Source: Acanthosepion esculentum (Eukaryota; Mollusca; Cephalopoda; Sepiida; Sepiidae). Taken from it: DNA of 64,000 bases. The position numbers and the translations under genes are program-made. Shown here in pieces: positions 1-10,815 of this stretch (its first letter is position 1; each line of letters opens with the position of its first letter). A model generated the notes under the pieces. It saw nothing but the letters and a program-made list of their open reading frames with translations. It made no database searches and had not been told where the DNA came from. The stretch covers positions 55,307,103 through 55,371,102 of the forward strand of contig OZ038517.1 of NCBI GenBank assembly GCA_964036315.1. The letters are read 5' to 3'.

Positions 1-225
1 TACATCTGGACATATATATGTATACATATATATACATATATTTTACCCTCCTCTCCTTTTCTCCTCCTTTTTACATTCTTGCTTTTTATAAAAAAACTAC
101 TTACATATATATACATATTTACATCCAGCAGTACAAACACACACACATCCACACATCCAGACACAAACAACACAGTATACGTACACCAACACACACCCAC
201 ATCAACAAGCGGACCATCAGGTAAT
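1..225. repeat. TA/CA-rich low-complexity sequence
   Basis: Short TATA/TACA runs at about 13-55 and 95-120, then CA-rich sequence to about 200. The open frame over it is a by-product of the repeat. No gene is seen. Confidence 0.8.
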
Positions 226-297
226 AAAAATAATAACTTATTAAATTTACAGTGACATATCATTATCATTGAAAGTATTTCAACCCCTATAATAAGT

Positions 298-1454
298 TAA
301 ATTTATAACGGTGTTTACAGTTAACGGTTAGTTCATATCTTTGATTTAAGAAATGGTTCTTATTTTTAAATCTAATTATTTCAAAATTTTCGTTAAGACA
401 TAGATAACACGGGGCATATAGGGAGTTACTTGATCGGGCTTTCCTGATTAATTTCCATTTAACAGTAGGTGTTTTATTGTTTTTCTTTTAGATTCCAAAA
501 ATACTTGGATAATGAAGTCATGTACTTATAATTATTGCTATTAAAAGATAGCATATGACCCCACCAACGTTCCTTGAATGGATTCATTGTGCTACCAATA
601 TAAAAAAAAATTATGTTTGGGTTTTCTATTGTAGAGATTGTACTAAGATAAATTACAGAACTAGTCAAACAATTATTCTGTAGTGGACAATTATTTGGAT
701 TCCTACAATTGCACAAGTTATTATTCGTGTCATTATAATTAGTAGTGCTGCTTGCAACCTGGTGAGTAGTCAAGTTTTTTGAGTTCCTATACTTGTTAAA
801 GACTCTGTTGTTATGTTTTTTTAATTATTTTCTCTAGGTTATCCGCACAACTATAGCTTAATTTAAGGGTATCAGGATTAAATATTTTATTAAGTGGGTT
901 AGTTTCTGTGTTAGGGAAATGTTTCTTGATGAGGTTTAGAAATAGACGTCCTAATTTAGTTTTAACCATTATATTGAAAGGGAGAGTAAACCAGATGATC
1001 TTTCTGGGTCTTCTTTTCTTATTATGGTTGCAATTAACCGGGTTTCTATATTGAATAGTGGTATCTTTGTGTCCACTATTTTTAAGTGCAGAATTGTAAA
1101 AATTACGGTGTTTATTAAAAACATCTTTGTTAGAAGAGTTAGTACTAATCCTAAATCCAATGGAGGAGGGTATGTGTTTGATAACCGAAGGGGGGGGGGA
1201 TTTGGATGCACATATACTGGGTTGGAATTAACCTTCACATAGGGTAGAAAGTGTTGCGAGTAAGGTCTAGGGTGACGTCTAGAAAATGTACTTGTTTAAT
1301 GTTAGTTGTAACTATAGTCCTAAGACCTAAATCCTTAAATTCCCTATGGATCATTTTCCTAATATGGTCTATCTTAATTTTAGTAGAGTTTTTAACAACT
1401 AATAAGCCATCATCTCTATATAATCCTACACTATGAGAATCTAGACATTCAAAG
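298..1454 (-). pseudogene. Penelope-like element: end of RT plus GIY-YIG endonuclease, decayed
   Basis: Read on the minus strand from 1454 downward, conceptual translation gives reverse transcriptase motif C as GLYRDDG (about 1405-1425), FLDVTLDL (about 1264-1290), a PVYVHPNPPP stretch (about 1200), PFNIMVKTKLGRLF (about 920-970), then a Cys-rich CNC..CPL..C linker (about 665-715), YIGS of the GIY-YIG nuclease (592-603) with FKERW behind it, and a final CYLC plus LNQRYEL..NCKHR segment reaching about 300. This order (RT, Cys linker, GIY-YIG nuclease) is that of Penelope-like retroelements, which copy RNA into DNA at a nicked target. Everything before motif C is missing and frames change several times (for example near 475 and 775), so it is dead. 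A YRDD box is normal for this family. Confidence 0.88.
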
Positions 1455-2160
1455 GCACTTAAATTGTATAAATTTTATAGCATATTTATGTTATAATTTT
1501 CAAATAAATAATTATATTTGCTCTAATCTGTATTGAACACTTTTTTAAGAATAGTAATTGTTGTTTATTGGATGTATGTGTGTGTGTGTGTATGTGTGTG
1601 TGTGTGTATGTATGTTTATGTATGTGTGTATGTGTACAAATGTGTTTACTAATTTCTTGTAGTGAGACAGTGTATGTATTGAGGTGGAATATGCACACGC
1701 ATATATACACGCATGCTGACAGAAACACACGAAAATGGAAATAGATCTAAGAACACACAGGGGGTCATTAAAACATTAAAAGATAAGATACCGACAACTA
1801 ATTCATCATTTCTCAAACCAACCTTAATTGTTTTATGACCCTTCGCGCAGAACTCTTTACTGCCATTTCAAGAAAGACATTCGGATTACTAACACAAAAA
1901 TAGAGAATGTCTCGTATCGAGAAGATTTAACATTGAAAAACATAAAGAAAAAATTAATTATTTTTAATAATATGTGGAAATCTCCACTCTTTACCTGAAG
2001 ACGGTCGCGAGACCAGAAACACGTGTAGTAAAATTATGAAAAATAAAGCATAATATTTTTTTTAAAAATCCACATTACGATAAAAAATGTTTGCGGTATC
2101 TCTCTTCTTTTTTCATAATAAATATTATTTAAAAACGCCTGATAATTATGTACAAAACCA
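1455..2160. repeat. TG/TATG microsatellite and unassigned AT-rich sequence
   Basis: 1571-1640 is an imperfect (TG)n/(TATG)n array. It begins just upstream of the PLE fragment and may mark its truncation. From 1741 to 2160 I recognise nothing: there are no long frames or repeat matches. Confidence 0.6.
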
Positions 2161-2219
<59 letters not shown>

Positions 2220-2246
2220 TGTGTGTGTTTGCATGTGTGTGTGTCT
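2161..2246. repeat. (TA)n(TG)n compound microsatellite
   Basis: About 13 TA units followed by about 30 TG/TC units. Confidence 0.95.
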
Positions 2247-2343
2247 AAGGCAAACATTATTAAAGACGAAAGATATTTTCCGTCGATTAATTTTAATTAA
2301 GAATAATCCATCTCAGATATTGGATGAAATTAAATGCATATTT

Positions 2344-2405
2344 ATCTCTCTCACACTCTCTCACTTTTATTCTCTCTCTCTCTCTCTCTCACACTCTCTC
2401 ACTTT

Positions 2406-2455
<50 letters not shown>

Positions 2456-2456
2456 G
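2344..2456. repeat. (CT)n microsatellite
   Basis: CT repeats broken by CACTCTCTCACTTTTATTC, which occurs twice, showing a local duplication inside the array. All three frames are open only because of the repeat. Confidence 0.95.
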
Positions 2457-2670
2457 CTGATCTGCGATTGTTTTTTATATTCGGCTCCATCGATGTCAAT
2501 GATAGCCGAAGGTCAACGCTTTTCACAATGTCGAGTTTATTACTATATTAATTAATTTGGATTAATATGTTAATATTTTATTTTATTAATATTTAATATT
2601 GTTATTTATTATTAATATATTAAATTAATTTGTATAATACATTATAATCGTTGTATAATTTTACGTTATA

Positions 2671-2982
2671 TTAGGTTGTCATACATGAAATGACGCATGT
2701 TTTGGTTGGTTATTGATGCGGTCGTCTAACGAAGTAATCTCTCTAGTATTCAATTGTGAAACATGAAATGACGCATGTTTTGGCTGGTTATTGATGCGTT
2801 CGTCTAACGAAGTAATCTCCCTAGTATTAAATTGTCATACATGAAATGACGCATGTTTTGGTTGGTTATTGATGCGGTCGTCTGACGAAGTAATCTCCCT
2901 AGTATTAAATTGCCATACATGAAATGACGCATGTTTTGGTTGGTTGTTGTTCCGGTCGTCTAACCAAGTAACCTCCTTAGTA
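2671..2982 (+). repeat. 78-bp tandem repeat, 4 copies, unit begins with the mariner terminal repeat
   Basis: The core CATGAAATGACGCATGTTTT starts at 2684, 2762, 2840 and 2918, exactly 78 bp apart. Each unit opens with TTAGGTTGTC or a diverged TTAAATTG(T/C)C, so the whole inverted-repeat end is inside the unit. Confidence 0.95.
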
Positions 2983-3119
2983 TATAATAAATCTTGACTT
3001 ATTCTTGACTCTTTTTCTTTCAAAATAATCTTTCTTTCAATATATTGTTACTCATAAGCCCAATGAAAATGATTACAATCAAAGAATCTCGAGTAATCTT
3101 ACTGAATGAGTAGAAATTG

Positions 3120-3710
3120 AGAAAAAGAAACCATTTTTGCATTGAATCATTACATCCGATGTGAAATCTTTGACAACAGAAAGAGAAAGTAGGCCAGTGG
3201 TTAGATGCAAGTGAATCACCAAAACAATATCCAAAACTTCCACTGCACCCTAAAAAGTTAATGGTTACTGTACGGTGGTCTTTCAAATGGGTTATTCATT
3301 ATTCATTCTTGCCTCAAGGGAAAATAATGACAGCAACCTTGTAATGTGAAGACATTGAGTTTTTGCATGAAAGAATTGCAAAAGGACCATCCTCGACTTG
3401 TGAATAGAGATTGTCCAATTCTGCTGCATAATACATGACTGCACATTTCTCAATCAACTGTCCGAAAGCTGCATAGCCTGAAGTACAAAATTTTACCTCA
3501 TCCTCCATATTCACTTGATATCTCTCCTACTGATTATCACTTACTTAAGCATTTTGAGCTTTTCATGCGCAATAAAACATTCTCCAGTAAGGAAAAGGAA
3601 ATCGAAGCATTTGAACTTTTTATCACATCAAAGCATGAGAATTATTTTAAACATGGGATCACGTTGGAAAAAAAGTCATTCATCAACATTTCCACTATTA
3701 AATTAGTTCT
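3120..3710 (+). pseudogene. mariner transposase, catalytic and C-terminal part, frameshifted
   Basis: Conceptual translation over several frames matches the mariner order: PFLHRIITSDVKSL (around the first catalytic Asp, here embedded in ITSD), a QWLDA..SPK segment, HPKKLMVTVRWS, VIHYSFLPQGK, then LPHPPYS.D.SPTDYHLLKHF near 3495-3555, which carries the third catalytic Asp of the DD34D triad. Stops and frame changes occur near 3345, 3410 and 3480. The N-terminal helix-turn-helix domains are absent. Function is lost. Confidence 0.85.
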
Positions 3711-3775
3711 TTAACATTTCAGAAGCGTTTTATTCATTTCCTATAAAGTGCGTCATTTCATGTGTGACGACCTAA

Positions 3776-4138
3776 TATTTATAATCCTTCCTTTATATAT
3801 CTCAGGGTTTTATTCAATTTTTACACTCAAATCATCCGGTAGAATAAAAGGGAAGCTAACTTACATCACGTTTTCTGTTCGTTTTAGATTTGTTTTTTTC
3901 TATTTTTAGTATCGTAGATTACTGTAGAAATTCCAGTTCTCAGCTGTAACAACCGTTCTGAAGTGAAATTGCTCTATGGACAACTAAAATATTACCGTGG
4001 ACACCCAATTTGCTATTTTTATATGGATTCCCAGTAATGTTACATGGACCCATATGGACCCCTGTTGAGAACCACTTATCTAACTGGTCAGCCTCGTTGT
4101 GCTGATTGAAGAGTCTTTAAAATTTGGATTTCTATCTT
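3776..4138. other. no gene; possible hAT-type terminus near 4045-4075
   Basis: CCCTGTTGAGAACCAC at about 4057-4072 resembles the end of hAT elements, but no partner end was found nearby. The rest is unassigned. Confidence 0.3.
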
Positions 4139-4322
4139 TTAAGAAAGAAAGGAGAAAAAGAGAGAGAAAGAGAGAGAAAGACAGAAAGAGCGAGAGAGAA
4201 AGAGAGAAAGAGAGAGAGAGGGAGAAAAGAACCAGAGAAAAAGAGAAAAAGAGAGAGTGAGAGAGAGAGAGAGGGGGAGAAAAGAGCCAGAGAGAAAGAG
4301 AGAAAGAGAGAGAGAGACAAAT
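4139..4322. repeat. GA-rich purine tract
   Basis: Imperfect (GA)n/(GAAA)n with almost no pyrimidines on this strand for about 180 bp. The long frames on both strands are composition artefacts. Confidence 0.95.
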
Positions 4323-4524
4323 GAAGAAAACTCCAACTTGATCTGATATAAATCAAAAAGTATCCGAACTGTTGCTATAGTAACGGAGCTAAATTACAGA
4401 CAGTCGCACCGATTGACCTGAAACTCTGTCAGGCATGTACACTAAATTATAACGTTCTCGCTCATTTTCGTGGTTTATAGCAGTGCTTGGAAGGAAAGTG
4501 CGTAGTGTGTGGTCGTTTCGCCAA

Positions 4525-4800
4525 ACAACAAAGGCTTCAACAGTAACCATACCTTGTGCAGCAGTTTTTGGTTAAAGACAAGATTCCCTAGCCCCCCCCC
4601 CCCACCAATCTCGTCCCTGCGAATTCCTCTTTCCAAAAATCAAATCCCACTTGAAAGAAGCATGATTTCAAGGCATCGAGGAAATCTAAGAAAATGGCGA
4701 TGAGGCATCTGCTCGATATCCCAAGACAGGAGTTCCAGGAATGCGCTTCCATCAATGGTAACGACGCTGGATAAAGTGTGTGGCTAGGGGTTACTTGGAA
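4525..4800 (+). pseudogene. mariner transposase C-terminus (SETMAR/Mos1-like type), decayed
   Basis: Translation across frames gives QQFLVKDKIP, a proline run where HPPYSPD is expected (disrupted by the poly-C tract at 4590-4604), LFPKIKSHLKEA, FQGIEEI, then YPK.GV, HQW.RRW.KCVA.RGY. This is the order seen at the end of Mos1/SETMAR-type mariner transposases (LFPK.KS.L.G...; W..RW.KCVA..GDYFEGD). Stops and at least three frame changes are present. Confidence 0.7.
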
Positions 4801-5180
4801 GCAATTTAAATGACGAATTAATATGTGTCGAAGACTTCTTTTTATAGCATCAGTACAGATACTTTATTTTAAGTCTGACCTCGTATGCTTCTTCTCTTTC
4901 CTGCTTGACCTCTCCCACCACCCCGGGTAGGTGGTGAGATTGGCCACTTTGGGCTGATTACGCATGCGTATTTAATAAAATATTATTTTGCCTTTGCAAA
5001 TGGTTGAACGCGTGTGCAGCTGGTCTGTGTACCCGCATGTTTGATGAGTTTGCTTTGTGTCAGGTGGGTTGTGTGCCTGAGTAAATGCATTTTAGTATTT
5101 TTGTGATGTATGCATTATCAGCATATGAGAATTGGACGGCAGAATATAAAATGGCGCCCTCGCTAATAACCGAGTTAGGA
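4801..5180. other. no gene recognised
   Basis: Mixed-composition sequence with a 10-bp ACGCATGCGT palindrome near 4970. Nothing else is assignable. Confidence 0.4.
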
Positions 5181-6210
5181 TGACATTAGCAGTCACACGC
5201 CATCCTTCTTCCTTCCTCTTTCCTTATCTGTGGAATTCTTTAATGAATGGACTGTCCAAAAGATAGTTCCTGGGAATATTCTTCACAGATCGATTTAGAT
5301 TCTCATTATTAATTCAGAAAGTTTTCAACATTTTTCAGGTTACACCTTTTTTCCCCTGTTTTCTAGATAGCGGTAATTGCTGAGTCGACGGAACGCCACA
5401 AAACAGTTTTTCTTTATTTTCGCTTTTCGTTTACTTTTCCATTTTTTCGTTATATAACAGTTAGACTTTTCAATCATTTTTCTTTCTTTCTTTTTTTCTT
5501 TATTCTTCTCGGATTGTCTTTATTACTAAATAAAAAAGAAAGAACGAGAATAAAGTAATTATTCTCGTTCTTTCTTTTTTACTTCGTTATTTCTTTCTTA
5601 TTTTTTAGCATTCTTTCCGAAATATATTTTATTCTCATGCTTTTTCTTTCTTTCTTTCTTTCTTTTTTATTTGTTTGCTAGTTTGTTTAAATTATACTCT
5701 TTTTTCATTTCTGTTCCGTGCTTTCTTTCTTTTTGAATTTATTTATTTACTTATTTATGTTTGCTTACCTTATTCTTGTAATTCTTTACATTCGTACTTT
5801 TTTGTTCTTCATGCTCTCTTACCTTATTCCCATTTTCTTTTCATGCGTTCTTACAATATTTCTGTACTTCCTTCATACTTTCTTTATTTCTTCATTGCTT
5901 ACCTTATTTTTTTTATTCTTTATAGTCGTGCTTTTTTTATTTTTCATTCTTTCTGACCTTATTCCCGTACTTCCTTCACATTCGTACTTTCTTTATTTTT
6001 TGTTTGTTTACCTTATTCTTGTTTTTTATTTAATAATCGTACTTTATTTTTCTTGTTTGCTTATTTCATTCGCATACTTCTGTCCGTCCTTCATTCATCT
6101 ATTATTGCTGAATGTTTCCTTTCCTTGTTTTCGCTCCCTTTATTGCCACATGAGTAGCAATACTCAACCCGGCTCACATTCAGAACTATTCTTAATATCT
6201 TCTCAGTAAA
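5181..6210. repeat. pyrimidine-rich (TTTC/TTTAT) low-complexity tract
   Basis: About 1 kb of T- and C-rich sequence. Two overlapping frames of 93 and 163 codons translate to F/L/Y/S-rich strings typical of T-rich repeats, so I reject them as membrane proteins. Confidence 0.8.
5532..5580. repeat. 22-bp perfect inverted repeat, 5-nt loop
   Basis: Left arm 5532-5553 (AAAAAAGAAAGAACGAGAAT plus AA), loop AGTAA, right arm 5559-5580 exactly complementary. Confidence 0.95.
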
Positions 6211-6420
6211 AATTGTCAGCTTCTCTTCAAAATTTATTTTTTTTTAAAAAAACGAAGGTTAGTTGGAAGATTATTCATCTAGATGACTGTAACTTCTTGC
6301 GGAATAAATTCATTAAAATTAAATTTATTTATTTAATTGCAATTATGACAGAAAGGGGTTGCTCAAAGAGATTGGCTTGGGATGAACAGTTTAAATCTAA
6401 AACATTCATTAATTCCCATT
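6211..6420. other. no gene recognised
   Basis: AT-rich spacer between the pyrimidine tract and LINE-A. Confidence 0.4.
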
Positions 6421-7264
6421 AGAATGTCTGAAGACCAACTTCTCAAGAGCTCCTCTCTGCGGCTGCTCGGTCTCACGCTGTCTGCTGATCTGAGATGGAA
6501 CAAATACATCTAGTCAGTTGCATCATCCACCACAAGGAAAGTTGGTTCCCTGTGCCGAGCCAGGAAATTTTTCTCCCCGGAATCGATCCTCCAAATCTAT
6601 AAATCGACCATTCGCCCTTGCATGGAGTATTGCTGCCATATTGGCCTAGAGCCCCTTCTGTTTGCCTCAGGGTTCTTGATAAGATCCAGAGACGGATATG
6701 CAATGTAATTGGCCCTGATCTGTCATCTCGTCTGCAGTCACTCTCTCACAGACGCAACTCTGTCTATTTTACAAATACTTTCACGGTAATTGCTCCGAGG
6801 AGATGCTTTCGCTGGTCCCTAGGCCTCATGAATTTAAACGTCCTACGAGGCTGGCATCCCGTTCCCACCCCTTCACCGTTGAAACTGTTAGATGTAGACG
6901 TCTCTTCTACTCCAATAGCTTCATGTCTCGCACATCTCGCCTGTGGAACTCCCTTTCCTATTCCTGTTTCCCTGACAAATACAATCTCCAACTATTTAAG
7001 TGTAACGTCAATCGACATCTCCAGTTGCCTTGATCTATCCACTTCCCTTCTCCACATCCTTTCACCTTTCATTCCTATCTGCTCTCGCTCCAAATATTCT
7101 GTAACCCCCTTGCCTTGATCGACCCACTGTCTTTCTCTTTCTCCACATCCTCTCCTTTACCACTCCTATCTGCTCTTCCTCCAACCCTTCTGTAACCCCT
7201 TGCGTGCTAGTGGCCTCCAGCCTTGCTTGGGGTGATACACTTAAAAAAACAAAAAAAAACAAAA
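6421..7264 (+). pseudogene. LINE-A non-LTR retrotransposon, C-terminus of RT and 3' tail
   Basis: Translation reads LLGLTLSADLRW, RKVGSLCRAR, FFSPESIL, IYKSTIRPCMEYCCHIW, LDKIQRRICNVIGPDLSS, then (new frame) SLVPRPHEF, SHPFTVETVRCRRLFYSNSF, RLWNSL...CFP, LFKCNVNRHL. This is the post-RT C-terminal region common in invertebrate non-LTR elements. The 3' end is a shared tail (CCCTTGCGTGCTAGTGGC... GGGGTGATACACTT) running into an A-rich stretch near 7243-7264. The copy is 5'-truncated with one clear frame change near 6760. The clade is uncertain; CR1/Jockey-like is possible. Confidence 0.85.
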
Positions 7265-7367
7265 GTGACCCCTACCAGGGTGCTATGTGGGTGCCACGCA
7301 ATAGGGAGAATGTGTTTCCTTGATAGTAAATACGAATATAATAAATATATTGCCCTAGTTTCTTCTT
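7265..7367. other. spacer between two LINE fragments
   Basis: No features seen. It lies between the 3' ends of converging LINE-A (+) and LINE-B (-). Confidence 0.4.
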
Positions 7368-7905
7368 TTATGTACTGTGTCCCTTCAGAACGTAGGCGAC
7401 CATGGTTCTACATTCCCCCCACCCCAATCCTTGTAGTCCTCTTTGTTCCTTTGCTATTTCACACAAACTCTGTTCTGTCATCCACTTACTTAAGCCCGCT
7501 AAGTATGTCACGCGTTGCTTTCCCTTGTCTCTCTTTCCCTCTATGCACCCTGTGAGTATCAGATTTTCCAAGCCTTCCTTTTTAATTACGTGTCCCAGAA
7601 ATTTCAGCTGCCTCTTCCTGATGTTCAGTATAAGTTTCTTCATTGTTTGCATCCTCTCCATATCGTTGCTCATATATTATGTCAGCATCCTTCTGTAGAT
7701 CTATACCTCCGTTGCCTCGAGTCTCTTCTTTATCTTTTAGGAGACCCTCTAACATTCGCTGCCCTAAAGGAGGACAGATATCACGTAGCAGTTCAGTACA
7801 CTTTTCTTTGTTACCAACGAAATCCTCCTGTCTCGTAATATTCTGCTTACATTTTGGTTGTGTCTTTGGCATTCCCAGTACGTCCTCGGATCTCAGCGTT
7901 CCTAC
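7368..7905 (-). pseudogene. LINE-B non-LTR retrotransposon, C-terminal fragment
   Basis: On the minus strand: GTLRSEDVLGM..., a WT/ML stretch broken by frameshift, then NIRKRQLKFLGHVIKKEGLE, NLILTGCIEGKRDKGKQRVT, YLAGLSKWM, TMVAYVLKGHST and a stop at 7368. This is the ending of endonuclease/reverse-transcriptase LINEs, RTE-like by recollection. It is the best preserved LINE-B end in the window. Frames change near 7600. Confidence 0.85.
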
Positions 7906-8034
7906 GAGAGAAATATACCATATATAATACACAGAATTAGTAACTGTAGCAGAAAATTTATTTGATTAAAAATATTTTAAGAATATAAGGACCACTTGGT
8001 TGGACATGCGAAATCATAAGAAAGAGATAATCCA

Positions 8035-8455
8035 TAATGCTTGGAAAATTGGTTTATCCTGTATTGCTAGAAACTTTTTTCTAGCCAGAATCTGTCTTAC
8101 CCATTTATAAGTCTACCACCCGTCCATTCATTGGATAAGGCTGCCACAGCTCGTCTGATACTACTGCAATGTATTGTTGATAAAATAGAAGAAGAATCTT
8201 TAATTATTGGTCTTGACCTGGAATCTCGGCTTCGGTCACTTTCCTCCAACCACCGTAAAGTAGCCTCCCTCTATCTTTTCTATAAATATTTTCATGGTAA
8301 TTGTTCTAGTTTTCCTCTTTGCTACCTAAACTTTATGAAATTAAGCGCAGTACTAGATTGGCGACAAGGTCTCATTATTTACAGTTGAATTAGTTAGATG
8401 TAACCGCAAGTTTTATTCTATCAGTTTCGCATTTCTCGCTTGTGTTTAATAATTT
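8035..8455 (+). pseudogene. LINE-A fragment, decayed
   Basis: Matches the LINE-A region IYKST.RP...LQC.VDKI, GLDLESRLRSLSSNHRKVA, LYLFYKYFHGNCSS, then a degenerate SAVLDW..GLIIYS and nucleotide similarity to ...GTAACCGCAAGTT..CTA..AGTTTC. It is truncated before the 3' tail. Confidence 0.75.
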
Positions 8456-8800
8456 ATTCTCGCTTAATAAATTACTTTTACTCGGTTATTAAAAAGGTTA
8501 TGTTTTTCTGTTGCAGAGTTGTATCAGTCTTTAGTTGTATCGGCGCTCAGTCGGCGGTGTTGAGTTGTCCCTTCCCGAGACGATAGCCCCATTATCAGAT
8601 GTGAAGATTATAAAGAAAGTAGTCCATGTTGTTTTCTGAAATGCATTCAACCTGGTCCCACACTTGACAAAATGTGCGCTTTATCCAATTCTCACCAGGA
8701 CTTGAATTGAAAGAACGTTCTTCACACATCAAACAAAACATTTTTATCATCTATAGGTTTATCAGAGATAGTAAATCAAAGAAGCACAGAAATTTAAATA
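8456..8800. other. no gene recognised
   Basis: Unassigned sequence. The last 100 bp flank the pogo-like element. Confidence 0.4.
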
Positions 8801-9603
8801 TAGCAGACGTCTTCATATCCGAACGTCTTCATATCCGAACGTCTTCATATGCGAACGTCTTCATATCCGAACGTCTTCATATCCGAACGTCTTCATATCC
8901 GAACTTCTCAGTGTTGCCATTTAAATGTTGCAGGAATATGCGACATTCTAATATTTTTCTTTTCTTTTCAGATAATTGTTAGTAAATGGAAGTTCCTCAA
9001 TCCATAATGTCTTGTACAGAAGAAACTTCAACTGGGAGAAAAAAGAAACGTGAAAGAATTTCTTTCTTTCACGTTACGTCAGAAATTAGAGATTATTGAA
9101 AAACTGGACGAAGCTCCTAATTCGTTGGATTTACAAATTAACAAACGAAGATTGAAGAATCTAAACGAAACACAAAAAACTTGCCCTTGAAGATGATCCA
9201 CTGAATATTCTCACATTGGATGACTTAAAAGAATGGATAAATGAAGAAGGCTAATGAATTACAAAAGAATTCAACGGTAGAATCGCTTCAAAATGATTTG
9301 GATTGTCAAGAAATAGAGGAAGAATCAAATTCTTCCGAAAATGGTAAAAATATGAAGGATGATGAAGAAGACTGGGACTCAAATAAGCAAAAATGAGAAA
9401 AGTAATAAGAAATAAATATGAAAATGAAATTTATTGAGCATTAAATATTGCAAATGAATATTTACTTTCATGAAACACTTAATTTTTCACATATTACGAT
9501 AAGTTCTTGTGTTTTGCTAAGTTATATTCCACATGCCACATTATATCCGAACCTGTCGTCATATCCAAAGTCCTCTGAAGTTTGGATATGAGGACGTCTA
9601 CTG
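8801..9603 (+). mobile_element. pogo/Tigger-like DNA transposon, internally deleted
   Basis: The left end TAGCAGACGTCTTCATATCC and the reverse complement of the right end CAGTAGACGTCCTCATATCC form terminal inverted repeats (left at 8801, right ending 9603). Inside, at about 9040-9160, a frameshifted segment reads KKKRERISF / FTLRQKLEIIEKLDEAPNSL, like the N-terminal helix-turn-helix of CENP-B/pogo transposases. Later pieces, DDPLNILTLDDLKEWINEE and an acidic EIEEESNSSEN..DDEEDWDS tail, resemble the acidic C-terminus. The DDE catalytic centre is deleted. Confidence 0.6.
8807..8902 (+). repeat. 16-bp tandem repeat, 6 copies, inside the pogo-like terminal repeat
   Basis: ACGTCTTCATATCCGA repeats at 8807, 8823, 8839, 8855, 8871 and 8887 with one base change (ATGCGA in the second unit). 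Confidence 0.97.
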
Positions 9604-9604
9604 T

Positions 9605-10145
9605 GTTCTAACAGAGGACGGAAAGTGCGACACTGAGATCCGAAGACGTATTGGGAAGGCCAAAGAAATATTCCAAAAGCCAAGCTAAGACAGAAAAATT
9701 TCTTTAGAAACAAAGAAAAGACTACTAAGCTGTTACGTGATATCTATCCTTCTGTATGGCAGCAAATGTTGGGCAATCTCCTCAAAGATGAAGAAGGGAC
9801 TTGAATCAATAGAAATGCCGTTCTACAGAAAGATACTGAGGATACCATGGACCGAACATGCGAGCAATAACGAGGCTTTAGAGAAAATGTAAACAAAAAA
9901 GAAACATACCTAACATCAGAAAGAGGCAACTGAAATTTCTGGGGCACGTAATGAGGAAAGAGGGCTTGGAAAATTTGATACTCACAGGAGAGGAATACAG
10001 CGCAAAACATATTTGATGAGCTTGAGTAAATGGATGGTGCAACGGGGTTTGGGAGAAATAACAAAAAGACAAAATTTATTAAGAGCTACAAGAGACAGGA
10101 TGAGGGCCATTATAGGCTACGTCCTGAAGGTTTATCGGTATTAGC
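9605..10145 (+). pseudogene. LINE-B C-terminal fragment
   Basis: LTEDGKCDTEIRRRIGKAKE, SCYVISILLYGSKCWAISSK, MKKGLESIEMPFYRKILRIP, WTEHASNNEALEKM, then RQLKFLGH-type residues across a frameshift, GLENLILTG, YLMSLSKWM, ending MRAIIGYVLK. It starts immediately after the pogo-like element. Confidence 0.85.
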
Positions 10146-10487
10146 TTCCACATTTTTTTGAGGGGGGGTATGAGCGCTTTTCCTCTTTTATTTACTATGA
10201 ATACATTTTAATTTGATAGAAGTTTCTTTTATTTAGAAAAATATGACAAACTGGAAAGGTATTATTTTTGTGACGCGATTCATCTGAGAGGATTTCATCG
10301 GACTAGGTTTTGTTGACGTTGCCACGTCTACACAGGCGGACGAAACAAGAAACGCAGGGAGTTTCAAAATCTTTTGAAAGAGTATTTTTGAGAGAATATT
10401 TTTTCTCAGTCTAGCCCAAATCATTTCTTTTCTTTTTTTCTTTCCGTCAACTTTGTCCCTGACTATCAACACCGTGACGATATAAAA
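10146..10487. other. no gene recognised
   Basis: Contains a short G run near 10170. The minus-strand frame at 10233-10472 has no family resemblance and overlaps the end of the PLE endonuclease fragment. Confidence 0.4.
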
Positions 10488-10815
10488 TCTACCGAGAATG
10501 GTGACATATTGTAAGAACCTGGGCGCAAATTTATTGTGGCTGAAGTAGCAATCAGTGCACTTTCCAGATTATTTTCTCTTTTAATCAAAGTAGCATTCCC
10601 TATGTCAAAATGGTGGTCCGTTTTTTTACAGTGAACAACCAATGCGTTTTGTATGTTGTTATTTAAAATGTTACTTTTGTGTTCGTATAGTCTTTTGTTT
10701 ACATTCCCTGCGGTTTCTCCAATGTATTCATTCTGGCAATTCCTGCATTTGATAGAATACATTCCTCTTTCACGTTTTGGCTGGCGGTTTGGCTTTTTAT
10801 TGATTAAGTCTTTGA
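10488..10815 (-). pseudogene. second Penelope-like element, GIY-YIG endonuclease fragment
   Basis: The minus strand reads NKKPNRQPKRERG, MYSIKCRNCQNEYIGETAGN, VNKRLYEHKSN, then NALVVHCKKTDHHFD and ENNLESALIATSATINLRPG. YSI...EYIG is the GIY-YIG core, with the Arg of NKRLYEH as catalytic arginine and CxxC in front. It is a different subfamily from the copy at 298-1454. No RT part is present. Confidence 0.82.

Larger units (their letters stand above)
2671..3775 (+). mobile_element. mariner-type DNA transposon, 1,105 bp, internally rearranged
   Basis: The ends are inverted: TTAGGTTGTCATACATGAAA at 2671 and its near-complement TTTCATGTGTGACGACCTAA ending at 3775. Both are flanked by TA (2669-2670 and 3776-3777), the target duplication of mariner elements. 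The 3' half encodes recognisable transposase remains. The 5' half, where the DNA-binding domain should be, is occupied by four 78-bp repeats that each begin with the terminal repeat. Confidence 0.88.

Noticed and set aside
5675..6209. Long F/L/Y-rich frames suggesting a membrane protein
   Set aside because: They lie in a pyrimidine-rich low-complexity tract; the amino-acid make-up follows from T-rich DNA and no family features are present.
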